Below, piece by piece: positions 11,509 to 21,857 of a stretch of DNA of 64,000 nucleotides. The position numbers and the translations under genes were made by a program. The notes beneath the pieces are model-generated. The model worked only from the letters and a program-made list of their open reading frames with translations, did no database searches and had not been told where the DNA came from. Origin of the DNA: Plasmopara viticola (lineage: Eukaryota > Oomycota > Peronosporomycetes > Peronosporales > Peronosporaceae); NCBI GenBank assembly GCA_001695595.3, contig MBPM02000005.1, positions 558,001 to 622,000 on the forward strand, given 5' to 3'. The stretch's first letter is position 1; every line of letters starts with the position of its first letter.

Positions 11509-14383
11509 ATTTGTCATAATTGAAGGCAGCGTTTGTACTGCGCAAGGTGTCTTCATCACCAACCGAAATCTAGAAAGAAGCATAAAAAATTCCTAGCGAA
11601 CACCAACAACTCTTTAAGCCTCGGTCAATGGGTCGCGCTGAGATGCTTAACGGTAACCGCTCCGTTCTATGTATATGTCTTGACTTGGACGGACGCAATA
11701 GAGTGACATATAAGCGCAGACTAGCCGAAGTGTGAATTGTGCCTGTCCCAGCAAAGTCCTGCTTAGATAACGTGCCTATAACATTATATATCCTTGTCTT
11801 CGTGAGTTTTTAGGTAAAACACCGAGTTTCAAAGGATTGGTGGTGGTGTGCTTACAAGACTTGTGAGTCCCAACATATCACTTTCAGTGTTATCTTATCG
11901 CCGTTTGAAAGTCATCTTGTGCGCTGCTGGATGGCTCAAGACCTCGTGGTGTAGCTGGCGTCAGCCCGTGTTGTCAAGATAAAGGACGAAAGGATAAGAA
12001 GCGTAGAAATATTAACGCGGCGCACCAAATACTTCATCGATAAAGCTGGATTTCAGGTGAGTTATTTTTAAACATCTTGCCTCACATAGGTAGACTCGAC
12101 CGGTCCTTGAGTACGAGAGATTGTTTGAAGGCAAGCACGTCGCGCGGTCAAGCTTACACTAGGTTGACGTGACTTACTGAGTGCTACAATTTCGGCTATC
12201 TGTATGAAGATTTGTTCCTTGGTAGCGATTTATTTGAAGGTACCTTTGGACGACGTCTTGGTTACCAAAAAAGAACTCTCGCACCGCACGCCATTTTGTG
12301 GTCTAAAAAGTCGTTTTTGAATTCTAATTTCCTTGGTGATGCCCGTACGTAATTGACTAAATAATCTCTGCCAAAAAACTAGTCATCTTAGAGAATTAAA
12401 GACATTTTAAACTATCACTCTTCGGTCTTTGCGGAATTTTGGTGGGTCGCTAATCTACCATTGTTCTACCTTTGTTTTACCGACGAGTTACTGGAGAGAA
12501 TAGTAAAGCTAATTACAGTGGTATGTCTGGTACAAAAGCTTATAGTATTGGAGACAAAATATGGCAGAAAGTGACGAATAGAATAGAATGTCTATCTAAT
12601 TAGAACAAATGCGTTTTGAAACATATCGTCTCTTTTTTACGTGACTTTCTGGCAATACATTGCAGTTGCAATTGCGCGTAAGGCATCGTTTCGTAAAAAA
12701 TGCAATTAAAAAATGTCACCCGTGAACAATATGTTGTTTACCATCAGACCACGTAGCGTCTCTGAAGACGGGGCGATAATAGCAGGGGTCATAAATGGCA
12801 CTTTCTACATGCCATAATAATAAAGAATCAAGGCCCTAAGTACGAGACGTAATAGCACGTACAAGAACTCACAGCATGACATGAATGGCATGATCGGCGC
12901 TCAGATAAGATATTGAGGGCGAGGCCTTGTCGATAGCCACGTATCCACTGCGTTAAGCTTGTTGTGAGCATAAATTGATGTTACCCATGCATAACATGAG
13001 TACTCAATTTCAAGTTTGAGACATGTAAGTAGTCGTTTGTGCAGAGTTTTTCATAAATCGCTTGCTTTAAACGTCATACATGACATAGTCACCCAAGAAC
13101 TCACCTTAGTACGGGAGCTATCTTTTTTAGCGTGTTGCACCGAATTCTTTGCCGAGCGTGGAATTCGATTTGCACATCGCTTTGCTGGCTTCTTGCCTTC
13201 TGCTCCCATCGTTGTATTGTCCATTTAAAATTAATCTCTTTTTATTCTTTTGCTGCTTGATGTTGCAACCTTGCTGAAAATTAGCATGTTCAGCCCATCC
13301 CGTATAATCTGAGTCAAATATTTTTGATGCATCCTCGCAAAAGGATATTATCATGAAGATTACTCAAGTAGCTTTACAAATTCCAAAAGCAGCGGAGCTT
13401 TGGTAGGTGGTCGCAAGGATTATACGTTTCTTACGTCTTTTGCCTTTGGTTCATGCTTAGAACAATACGAATTGCAGCTAGAGGTACGCCTGAAGCGAAG
13501 AACCTTAGTACCACAACTTAACATACTTAACGAGCACGACAGACTTTTTTTGTCCTTCTGGACAAAAGGAGCGAGCTGGCGGGAGGTAATTATCATACAA
13601 TTTGTCCAGTATACCACAAATGATTGTATTCTGCTAAAGACTTTAGCCGCGCAACGCTTGGCTGCGTACAACTAGATCCTTTTCTTGGCTCAATTCATTC
13701 CTACTTTGAAGGTTGGATATCTGGAAGAGAGATATTCCATGGCTAACTGATATATTTGACGTCAGGTACACATCTGCAAAATTTGCACAAAACTTCTTTG
13801 CAAGGTTTCGCGCAGGGTAACTTTGCATCACACATTCTTTCTTGCTCGGCTCATGTTAACCAGCTCGATTAACTCTTGAAAAGCTTAAATTAGCATCTTG
13901 GATCAATTTACTTATCTTATCAGACTTCTTAGACAAATAGCAGATCCTAACATAGAAATATCGGATCCCTTTGACCATTTGGTAGCTAAAAGAACGAGGC
14001 TTCAAGGCTATCCGGTCTCTAAGCCTTATGACCAATATAACAGCGACTATGCGAAATAAGAGCTGACGCGATCATTTGTACTCGCCTAATCAACAACATC
14101 GCAACGCCTTTTGAAACGTCTTAGGACTTTGGAAAACTCCAAGGCCTGAGGATCGAATACCACATGTGGTGCCCTGAGAAACATTAGATGCATCGATATA
14201 GTGTTCGTCAATCTTAGCTCAAGCTTCAGGTTTTGAATCATCCTCCTAAATTAAGCCCTTGAATTTTCACTACCCCATACCTACTACAAATTTATTTTAT
14301 TTTGCCCTGCTGACCAACTTTTAGCAACTACATTAGATTGCTTCCGTAAAAAAACATTTTTAATGTCGAGGCCCGAAAAAGAT

Positions 14384-14414
<31 letters not shown>

Positions 14415-14928
14415 TGCAACGATATCTCCGCTGCCTCCAATATAGACTCAGGGAATTCGAATTATCCATGAAGATGCATAATTTCCAGAGTTGGACGTAA
14501 AGACCTCGTCACCTAAACTACATCTTACATTCTTATTTTATATCAAAACCAAGTCGAGAACTAGGACCACTACAAAAGCTGGAAGGTATAGAATACAGCG
14601 CACGTGATCACTTTGGCAGGTCAATTGTCCATAAAAGCACCGTTGTACATGCATATCACAAGTACGTCTTGAAATCTGAACTTCTTTGGGCATACGGCTT
14701 CAGGAGTATACTCTATTCAATGTCATCGTCGCTCGGAACCATACTTAAAGTGGTCGAATTTACCCTTTAGTGGAGCTGTTAGTCATTGCAATATAAATGA
14801 GAAGTTATTAAAAATTAACTACTATTTTTTGATACTACCTGTGTGACGAAGAATCACATAAAGGCTTCAGATTGGCAATGTTTGATACCTGACCGAAGAG
14901 CCCACCGATTGAGCTGCCTGTCACAGTC
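11509..14928. other. Gene-poor region
   Basis: About 3.4 kb with several short open frames (for example 13400-13675 on + and 13420-13671 on -, overlapping in antisense). None has a recognisable domain, signal peptide or homologue inside the window. Nothing else was identified. Confidence 0.5.
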
Positions 14929-15361
14929 TCGCTTCCACGAAAAGGCTTTACAAGCGTTTTGAGTTCGCTACACAATTGAATGCTGGTAGTCGAGGATCAA
15001 CTCACAATAAGTGATACCACCTTGATTTTAATTTTGTGGTGTCGCGAATGCTCAGTTAATCGTGTGAAATGTGTGGACTTTAAGAATGACATAGTGACGT
15101 TGTGCAGAGGGTCGGCTGATCGCAGCAAGTTGTGCTTTCGTTTCGAAGTCGTTTTTTAATTGTCTTAGTTCTTGTATAAAATTGAAGATCCGTGACGTAA
15201 TAAATTGATATTTCTGTACCATCCGATAGAAGTGGCTAAAGTACGCTGACAAAGCGCGTGGTGGAGTCGCACCATTGCGAAAATGCATTGTAATTCATTC
15301 AACTAGCAAATTCAAAAAGAACGACTTTCCGTAGGTATGTATACCATCCAAATATCCCGCT

Positions 15362-15690
15362 TATTGTATTGTATGTATTACGTTATCACGTTGCCAAGTT
15401 ATGCACGTGCTAGGCTCAGTCTGGCTAGTCCACGGCATAGAGTAGTGTCCGCATACGTCGGGTCTCGTTCAGCGGGCAGTGCAGCCAGCACCGAGGTCGT
15501 GAGGGTCTTCCATTATTTTGGTTAACTCTGCCTTGGTAAGAGCCCAGGTGGCGCCCTGGTGCTGGAGATCGTCGCGTCGAGGGTGAGACTCGTTAGAGAC
15601 CTGCAGATGTCCGAGAGCACCTGCCCGAAGCGCGCGAGCATTTAGCCCCCGCGCTTGGAAGGAGGGCGTCACCCCAACCTTTTCCGAAGC
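15362..15690 (-). repeat. SINE-like dispersed repeat, copy 3 (with 9-bp target duplication)
   Basis: 329 bp, closely matching copies at 1608-1937 and 11183-11508. It is bounded by a perfect 9-bp direct repeat, tatcccgct (15353-15361 and 15691-15699). The paralogous segment B has a single tatcccgct at about 28122-28130 with no insert, which is an empty site and fixes the element borders. The insertion therefore postdates the segmental duplication. Confidence 0.85.
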
Positions 15691-15841
15691 TATCCCGCTA
15701 ACTATCCTAAATTTGAACCTCACCATAATATACCTATCAGTAAGAGCGCAAAAACCTTTTTGAATTATGCTCCCTCGCGTGTTTCTGCCTTCAGGTTAAC
15801 TGGATCACGTGCCAGTTTGCTTTTGATACACAAGTGCTGCT

Positions 15842-15986
15842 TGTTGGAGAATCGACGCCTCGACCAGCAACTACATATCAGTAAGTACCGGTATCTGCAA
15901 TCAGTTGATGACAACTTAAAATTAGCACTTATAAATATATGCACTTTTGCAATTTGCCAACTAGTGCCCAAGTAACATTTTCAATT
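15842..15986 (+). repeat. 5' LTR of Copia element
   Basis: 145 bp, beginning TGTTGG and ending AATT, very short for an LTR. It matches 20060-20204 with six substitutions and no indel. The 3' limit is set by the target duplication after the 3' LTR, so the end is TT rather than the usual CA. Confidence 0.9.
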
Positions 15987-15998
15987 GGTTATGAGCTC
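15985..15998 (+). promoter_or_regulatory. Copia primer-binding site (initiator tRNA-Met anticodon arm)
   Basis: Directly after the LTR, ggttatgagc matches the complement of the initiator tRNA-Met anticodon stem-loop, whose loop contains CAU. Known elements such as Drosophila copia and yeast Ty5 prime from an internally cleaved half of this tRNA rather than from the tRNA 3' end. The site contains the ATG at 15991 that opens the gag frame. Confidence 0.7.
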
Positions 15999-16572
15999 AA
16001 GCCCCCCCGACTCTGCCTTCCCGCCCCCTGACTCTGCCTTCGCCACCATGGACGCATCTACGCCAAGCCGGATTAACAAGTTCGACGGCACCAACTTCCA
16101 CAACTGGAACTTCAAGATGCAGATGGTGTTGGAGGAGAAAGATCTGTGGGACGTGGCAAGTGGCGAGATTAAGTTGGAGCAATGCGTCACTTCGCTGGAC
16201 CAAGGAACCTATAAGAGGAAGTCACGCAAGGCGCTTGCGATCATCTGTCTTGCGATGGAAGATTCACAGCTGCCACTGGTTTGTTCTGCGACTGGCGCGC
16301 ATGATGCATGGTCAAGACTCGAAGGACATTTCGAGAAGAAGAGCCTCGCCAATCGACTCTTCCTTCGTCGACGTTTCCTGACAGCAACAATGGATGAAGG
16401 TGATGATGTGCTTCGGCACATTAACAAGTTGAAGACACTAGCGGAGCAGCTTGATGCGATCGGGGCTCCGGTTAGCGAGGACGACTTGGTTATTACGCTT
16501 CTGAGTAGTTTGAGTGAATCGTACCAAATTCTCATCACGGCACTAGAGTCACGTGCTGATTCATTGACGTAG
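15991..16572 (+). CDS. gag: Copia gag, truncated by in-frame stop
   Basis: The frame opens at ATG 15991 inside the primer-binding site, but a second in-frame ATG at 16048 sits in a perfect GCCACCATGG context and may be the real start. Between them an 18-bp unit encoding Pro-Asp-Ser-Ala-Phe is repeated. The protein has the usual Copia Gag pattern: FDGTNFHNWNFKM near the start and LTLLSSL-type motifs (here ITLLSSLSESY) near the end of the retained part. It stops at TAG 16570-16572. The same frame continues, with one more stop at 16654, into the zinc-knuckle region at 16669. Gag forms the virus-like particle shell of the element. Confidence 0.85.
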   Translation: MSSSPPDSAFPPPDSAFATMDASTPSRINKFDGTNFHNWNFKMQMVLEEKDLWDVASGEIKLEQCVTSLDQGTYKRKSRKALAIICLAMEDSQLPLVCSATGAHDAWSRLEGHFEKKSLANRLFLRRRFLTATMDEGDDVLRHINKLKTLAEQLDAIGAPVSEDDLVITLLSSLSESYQILITALESRADSLT

Positions 16573-16668
16573 GATCTCGTGACGTCTCGGGTACTACATG
16601 AAGACATGAAGCGCAAGGAACAGGGTGGCGGCATCGATGGAGCCGCGCACAATTAAGGGCAAGCGTTC

Positions 16669-19600
16669 ATGGCTAATGATAACAACAAGCGCAAAGGACG
16701 TCTTGCGCAGGCGAAGACAAGTGGATCTTGCCATTACTGTGGGGAACAAGGTCATTGGATTGCCAAGTGTCCCGCGCGAATTCGTGATAATGCGGAGCGG
16801 CAAAGGCCACAGCGTGCGAATGTCGCACAAGTTGAAGATGTTTTTAGCGACTTTCTATTTTCGGTGGGTGGTGACACAAGTGCTACCAAGTCAAGCAGTG
16901 TTTGGCTGGTAGACTCGGGTGCAACTCAGCATATGACGTACTCGAAAGAGTATATGATCAACTACAAGGTCATGTCTCCGGTGGACGTACACCTCGCTGA
17001 TGACAGTATTGTTCAAGCGGTTGGAACGGGTGACATAGTTATGTCAATGCAAACACCACGTGGAATCAAGAAAGGTGTACTTACACGTGTGTGGCACATT
17101 CCGAAACTACTGCGAAATTTGTTTTCAGTGGGCCGTTTTACGAAGGATGTCGGACCAGTTACCTTTGAGCGAGATGGTTGCTTTGCAAACGCAAAAGGTT
17201 TGCGATGGCAGCTTGGTGCTCGCGAAGGAAAGGGTTTGTTCAAGCTCTGCATGACACCAATTCCAGCTGAGACGGCAATTGTGACAGCTTCGATGGGATG
17301 CCATGGGGACACCAATTCGTTCCTCTGGCACCTTCGACTTGGTCACATTGGCTTTAGTGGATTGGATGCCATTGTGAAGAAAATTTATGGAACTGGTATT
17401 GACATTGCGTCTGTTAAGCAGTGGGAGTCGTGTGACGGATGTTCGCTTGGCAAACAAACGCGTACAAGCTACATCAAATCATCACCTAACCGTGCGAAAC
17501 AAGTGCTGGAGGTCATCCACAGTGATGTTTGTGGCCCTATGCGGACGCCTACTTTTAGTGGAAAGCGATATTTCGTCACGTTTATTGATGACAAATCACA
17601 CTTTTGCACGGTATACTTGCTGCGCAACAAATCCGAAGTTTTTACCAAGTTTGCTGAATATGTCGCGCTTGCTGAAACGCAGACCGGATATCGAGTAAAG
17701 TCGCTTCGCAGTGACAATGGTGGAGAATATACATCGCACAGAATGGCCAAGTTTTGCAGTGACCGGGGAATCGCTCAAAAGTTCATCCCGCCGTACACAC
17801 CACAGCTGAATGGAGTGGCTGAGCGCATGAACCTAACGTTGGTTGAGTGCGCGAGGTGCATGATGGAACACGCTGGATTACCAAAAATTTACTGGGTCGA
17901 AGCAGTTATGACCGCTGCATTCCTACGAAATCGTTGTCCTACACGCGCTGTTTCTCACGACAAGTCACCTCACCAAATTTGGACCGGTAAAAAGCCATTG
18001 CTGGCAAAACTTAAGGTGTTTGGTTGCCACGCATTTGTCACGGTTCCCAAAGAAAAACGCACCAAACTTGATGCAAGGTCGATACGCTGCCGCTTTATCG
18101 GTTGTTCCGAGCATGAAAAAGCGTATCGTTTTGAGGAAGTACAAACTCGTCGTGTGCTAGTCAGTCGCGATGCCATTTTATGGAAATGGTCTTTGATACT
18201 GGGGAGCGTGATCACTGCAATGAAGAGGTTGTCATCGAAGATGTCGAAGAAGCTGATGGAGAATCACAAGAAGAAGAGGCAACTTCTTCCGATGTTGACA
18301 TTGAGATGGGCAGGAAACGTCACCAACGAAATGAATCGGTCGAGAAAGCAACAGAAATTCCAAGAATTAAGCGGCATACAATCTTCAGCAAAGGTCGTGG
18401 ACTTAAAGAGATGTCGGCAGCAGCACAAGACTGCTTCAATGTAGAGGCGGCCTACGTCATGGATTCAGTGGGAGAAATGCCGACTTCATTCAAGTCGGCT
18501 ATGGAATCCAGTGACGCTGTAAAGTGAAAGGAAGCCTGTGACTCGGAGGTTAAGTCCCTGCATAAAAATCAAACTTGGGAGATTGTGCCATTGCCAAAAG
18601 GACGCAAGGCGATTGGATGCAGGTGGGTTTTTCGCGTGAAAGAGAATCAAGACGGGGAAGTTGAAAGGTTTAAGGCTCGTCTTGTTGCTAAAGGTTTTTC
18701 ACAGAAGTACGGCATTGACTATGATGAAACGTTTGCACCGGTGGCGAAGCTCACATCGATTCGGATCCTGTTTAGTCTTGCTGCCAAATACAGCCTTACA
18801 CTGCATCAAATGGACGTCAAGACAGCGTTCCTTAACGGACCGTTGGATGAAGACATATACATGGAGCAACCGGACGGCTTTGTGAATCAAGAGCACCCGG
18901 ATTTTGTTTGCAAGCTCAAGCGGTCACTATATGGCCTGAAACAGGCACCTCGCATGTGGAACAAGATCACCGACGAGTTCATGCTTAAGCTTGGGTTCAA
19001 GAAGTGTGAGTCAGACCACTGCATTTACTTGATGCGAAACGACCAAGCCATGATCTTTGTGGCTCTTTACGTTGATGATTTAGTGCTCGCAAGCAGCAGT
19101 GTCAAGATTCTACAAGATACCAAGCAAGCATTAAGTAATCGATTCGAGATGACTGATATGGGCCAGCTCAAGTTTTTCCTCGGAATTAAAATTGAGCAAG
19201 ACAAGACAAGTGGAGTTATTTCGATGCGACAGAATAAGTTTGCAAGTGACATTTTGCACAATTTTAAGATGGATGCCAGTAACTCGGTCAAGACACCTCA
19301 AGATCCGGGCCTCAAACTGACAAAGAATATGTGTGAAGACGGTTGCAAGCACGACGTGACCATGGCTGGAGTCCCCTATCGGAATGCAGTAGGGTGCGCC
19401 ATGTATCTCATGGTATGTACTTCCAGACCTCGCGGCAGCAGTGGGAGTTCTCAGCCAATTTGCGGCAGATCCATGTCCTACTCATTGGCAAGCACTCAAG
19501 CGGGTCTTCAGGTACATTCAAGGGACAAGGACACATGGTATTGAATTCCAACCGGGCTGCGATGATGGACTTCGAGGTTTCACGGATGCAGATTGGGCTG

Positions 19601-20102
19601 GAGATATTGCAACAAGAAGAAGCACGAGCGGCTATGCGTTTATGATGAACGGCGGATGCATCAGCTGGAGAAGCAAGAAGCAACGTACGTGGCGCTGTCA
19701 TCTACTGAAGCTGAATACATGGCGTTGTCGGAGGCAACACAAGAGGCTATAGGGCTAAAGGCTTTCTTGTGCGAATTGGGTGAGTTGACAACTGATGAAG
19801 CGGTTACAGTTTACGAGGACAATCAGGGCTCCATTGCATTGGCCAAGAACCCGGAATTTCACAAGCGCACCAAGCACATCGACATTCGTTATCATTTTGT
19901 TCGTGAAAAGGTAGAAGATGGCCAAGTGGTGTTGCAGTATTGCTCAACAAACGACATGATGGCCGACATGATGACCAAGCCAATCAGCGCTGTGCAGTTT
20001 CAAAATCTCCGGAACAAGTTGGGCATCAAGTCGCCAAGTGCTGACGAGTCGAGTGGGAGTGTTGGAGAATCGACGCCTCGACCAGCAACTACATATCGGT
20101 AA
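16669..20102 (+). pseudogene. pol: Copia pol polyprotein (zinc knuckle, protease, integrase, RT, RNase H), broken
   Basis: Domains in order: a CCHC knuckle (CHYCGEQGHWIAKC); aspartic protease (WLVDSGATQHM); integrase zinc finger (HLRLGHIG...CDGCSLGK) and D-D-E core (HSDVCGP, SDNGGEY, LNGVAERM); reverse transcriptase ([17 protein letters not shown]); RNase H (FTDADWAGD, TEAEYMAL, EDNQGSI). The frame is 16669-18444 in one phase, a change near 18178, then a phase interrupted by TGA 18525-18527 and running to about 19420, a second phase through 19680, then back to the earlier phase to the stop at 20100-20102. The last residues are encoded inside the 3' LTR. No intact polyprotein can be made. Confidence 0.9.
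20050..20059 (+). promoter_or_regulatory. Copia polypurine tract
   Basis: The purine-rich run cgagtgggag lies immediately upstream of the 3' LTR, at the position where plus-strand DNA synthesis is primed in LTR elements. It is short and interrupted by one T. Confidence 0.55.
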
Positions 20103-20204
20103 GTACCGGTATCTGCAATCAGTTGATGACTACTTAAAAATAGCACTTATAAATATATTCACTTTTGCAATTTGCCAACTAGTGCCCAGGTAACATTTAC
20201 AATT
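20060..20204 (+). repeat. 3' LTR of Copia element
   Basis: 145 bp, six substitutions from the 5' LTR, followed directly by the ctgct target duplication. It contains the stop codon of the pol frame at 20100-20102. Confidence 0.9.
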
Positions 20205-20463
20205 CTGCTATCCCATCGTCACAGCGTCATTGATGCTTCTAGTTATTTATACACAATGGCTTCAATCTACATGGACTTGCGTTCGCACTAGACTCGTCAC
20301 AAAGATTGCAACTAAAGTGTCGTGTACTTGTATAGTTGCGTAGCAATTTACGTCATGTTGAACTACTTGTCCTGATTAAAAAAAAACAAGAACAAAATTG
20401 GCAGTGTATTGTGTAATTTTAGCTTTTCGTGAGTCTCTTACTTAACTGCAAGCTACACGATAC

Positions 20464-21753
20464 TCACACATGAAAATCCGTTTTTGACAGACGGGATCCG
20501 TGAAGATACTTGATGTACGCTCGCCAAAAGACTGTGACCACCAATGGAATTTCACTCGGTATGTTGTTTCGTTCTGGCATGATCTCTGCAATGTTGGCCA
20601 CTCGAGACTCCTTCCATTCGGAAAATTGAGCTTCGATATACCAGAGCGCCATGCTACTTCTTTCATGATCTGGTGAATGTACAGTCAGGTGTAGCATTAT
20701 AAACAGCTCCGGCAGGTCAAAAATCGACCTAAGCGTTTCGCATAGCGACGTCGTGTGAAGAGGGTATTGCTGATTGAATTCCTCAACATAACGCATCCAG
20801 AATTCCTTTGTTGGCCCGTTCATGAAGAGCAATGTAAACGTATCCTCCACATACTCGACACCTTTCAACAGCATAGACACAATCTGGTACGGTGATACAT
20901 TACTTTTCAGCCCAATCCACCTTAACACTTGCGAATACTCCGCGCTTTTAAGGTTTCCAACACTCTCCGGTAGTATTAGCACCTCAAGCAAAGAGTCGAA
21001 TTTGATAAAGTTCCAGAGGCTAAGCACTTCAGTGACAACAGGATTATCCTCATACTGCGTCTTGTGCACACGCTTTAGATAGCGAATCCAAGTAGCAAAT
21101 CGCGGGCTCGTGAAGATGTTTTTATTCCACATGTAGTTGAGTTGCAGCAAATTAAAGACGTGTTCCAGTGTGTATTGTTTTTTAAGCCATACAGAGATTT
21201 GCGCCTGCTGCAGTCTCTTAGCCAGGGTTGCCGCCCATTGATCAGTTGCCTCCACAGCTAATATATCGGAAAGTTGCCCCGCGCCATGATGTGCAGACAT
21301 CACCTCAACGATATACTCGTGTGGATTCTTGCGAAAGTGAAGGCAATGTTTACTAGCAAAGAAAGCCCACCTTCTCCATTTCATGGAAGTTAACAATGGG
21401 CCCCCGTCAAAGCTTACCATCGATCTGTAGACTTTCTCTGGCGTCGTCTTCGTCACCATCTTGTTCAAAGGTACGCTCCATCCATCCATAGCTGAACTTC
21501 GTGTGACTTCCTCGAGGAGCAGAACATCTTGAAGGAATTGCACTAAGGTCAACTTCTTTGCACCCAAACGTCCCGCCATCCTGTCTTCATCGCCAGCACT
21601 TTCCTCGACTGCAGCAATGTGATTGCCGTCGGATGAAGGCGAGTGCTCTTCACGTAATGCAACTGATTTGGCCTTCGTACTTGTCGAGTCAGCGGGCACC
21701 GTGACTGCAACGATACCGGCCAGCAGTGCGATGCGCAAGTAGTGAAAATACAT
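20464..21753 (-). CDS. Secreted WY/LWY-type effector (EER-like, no RXLR), segment A copy
   Basis: 429 residues, single exon. I chose the ATG at 21753 because the longer frame begins with GTG and the paralogues start at the equivalent ATG. Residues 1-22 are a signal peptide (LRIALLAGIVAVTVP core). A polar linker follows with ALREE at 32-36 where RXLR would be, and an EER-like GDEDR at 54-58. The rest holds four W-centred units, around W129 (WRRWAFF), W222 (SPRFATWIRYL), W319 (EFWMRYV) and W410 (FWRAYIKYL), spaced 91-97 residues as in tandem WY/LWY modules. Such proteins are secreted by oomycetes and act in host cells. The Copia element ends about 260 bp downstream of its stop. The gene is nearly the same as 28540-29829. 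The molecular target is unknown. Confidence 0.88.
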   Translation of the reverse strand: MYFHYLRIALLAGIVAVTVPADSTSTKAKSVALREEHSPSSDGNHIAAVEESAGDEDRMAGRLGAKKLTLVQFLQDVLLLEEVTRSSAMDGWSVPLNKMVTKTTPEKVYRSMVSFDGGPLLTSMKWRRWAFFASKHCLHFRKNPHEYIVEVMSAHHGAGQLSDILAVEATDQWAATLAKRLQQAQISVWLKKQYTLEHVFNLLQLNYMWNKNIFTSPRFATWIRYLKRVHKTQYEDNPVVTEVLSLWNFIKFDSLLEVLILPESVGNLKSAEYSQVLRWIGLKSNVSPYQIVSMLLKGVEYVEDTFTLLFMNGPTKEFWMRYVEEFNQQYPLHTTSLCETLRSIFDLPELFIMLHLTVHSPDHERSSMALWYIEAQFSEWKESRVANIAEIMPERNNIPSEIPLVVTVFWRAYIKYLHGSRLSKTDFHV

Positions 21754-21842
21754 GATGTAGGCCGACGAACAAGCCCCTGGCACTCTTTTTTCGAAGTAAA
21801 GAAGAATGATCTATATACCCACCCGTGCCCTGCCTGTCAACC

Positions 21843-21857
21843 ATTGGTGATTATGGG
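21843..21857 (-). promoter_or_regulatory. Conserved CCAAT-containing promoter block upstream of effector
   Basis: About 90 bp upstream of the start, the minus strand reads CCCATAATCACCAAT. Equivalent blocks lie upstream of the other two intact effectors (29908-29923 and 44939-44953), in otherwise indel-rich flank. It may be a CCAAT box or part of an oomycete initiator region. The function is inferred from position and conservation only. Confidence 0.4.

Larger units (their letters stand above)
15842..20204 (+). mobile_element. Ty1/Copia LTR retrotransposon, full length but inactivated
   Basis: 4363 bp, with 145-bp LTRs at both ends, a primer-binding site, gag, and pol in the Copia order protease-integrase-reverse transcriptase-RNase H. 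The 5-bp target duplication ctgct lies at 15837-15841 and 20205-20209. Segment B shows the uninterrupted target (cacaagtgctgctatctcat, near 28260). The LTRs differ at six of 145 positions. Coding lesions: TAG at 16570, TAA at 16654, a frame change near 18175-18180, TGA at 18525, and frame changes near 19417-19424 and 19675-19682. It is not autonomous now, although the structural features are still easy to see. Confidence 0.95.

Noticed and set aside
1671..15726. ORFs at 1671-1886, 11347-11583, 15337-15525 and 15469-15726
   Set aside because: They fall in the SINE-like repeat copies, are not conserved in frame between copies and lack shared starts.
16209..17778. Several 60-150 codon minus-strand and off-frame ORFs over the Copia element
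   Set aside because: They are shadows of gag and pol; the plus-strand frame carries all recognisable motifs.
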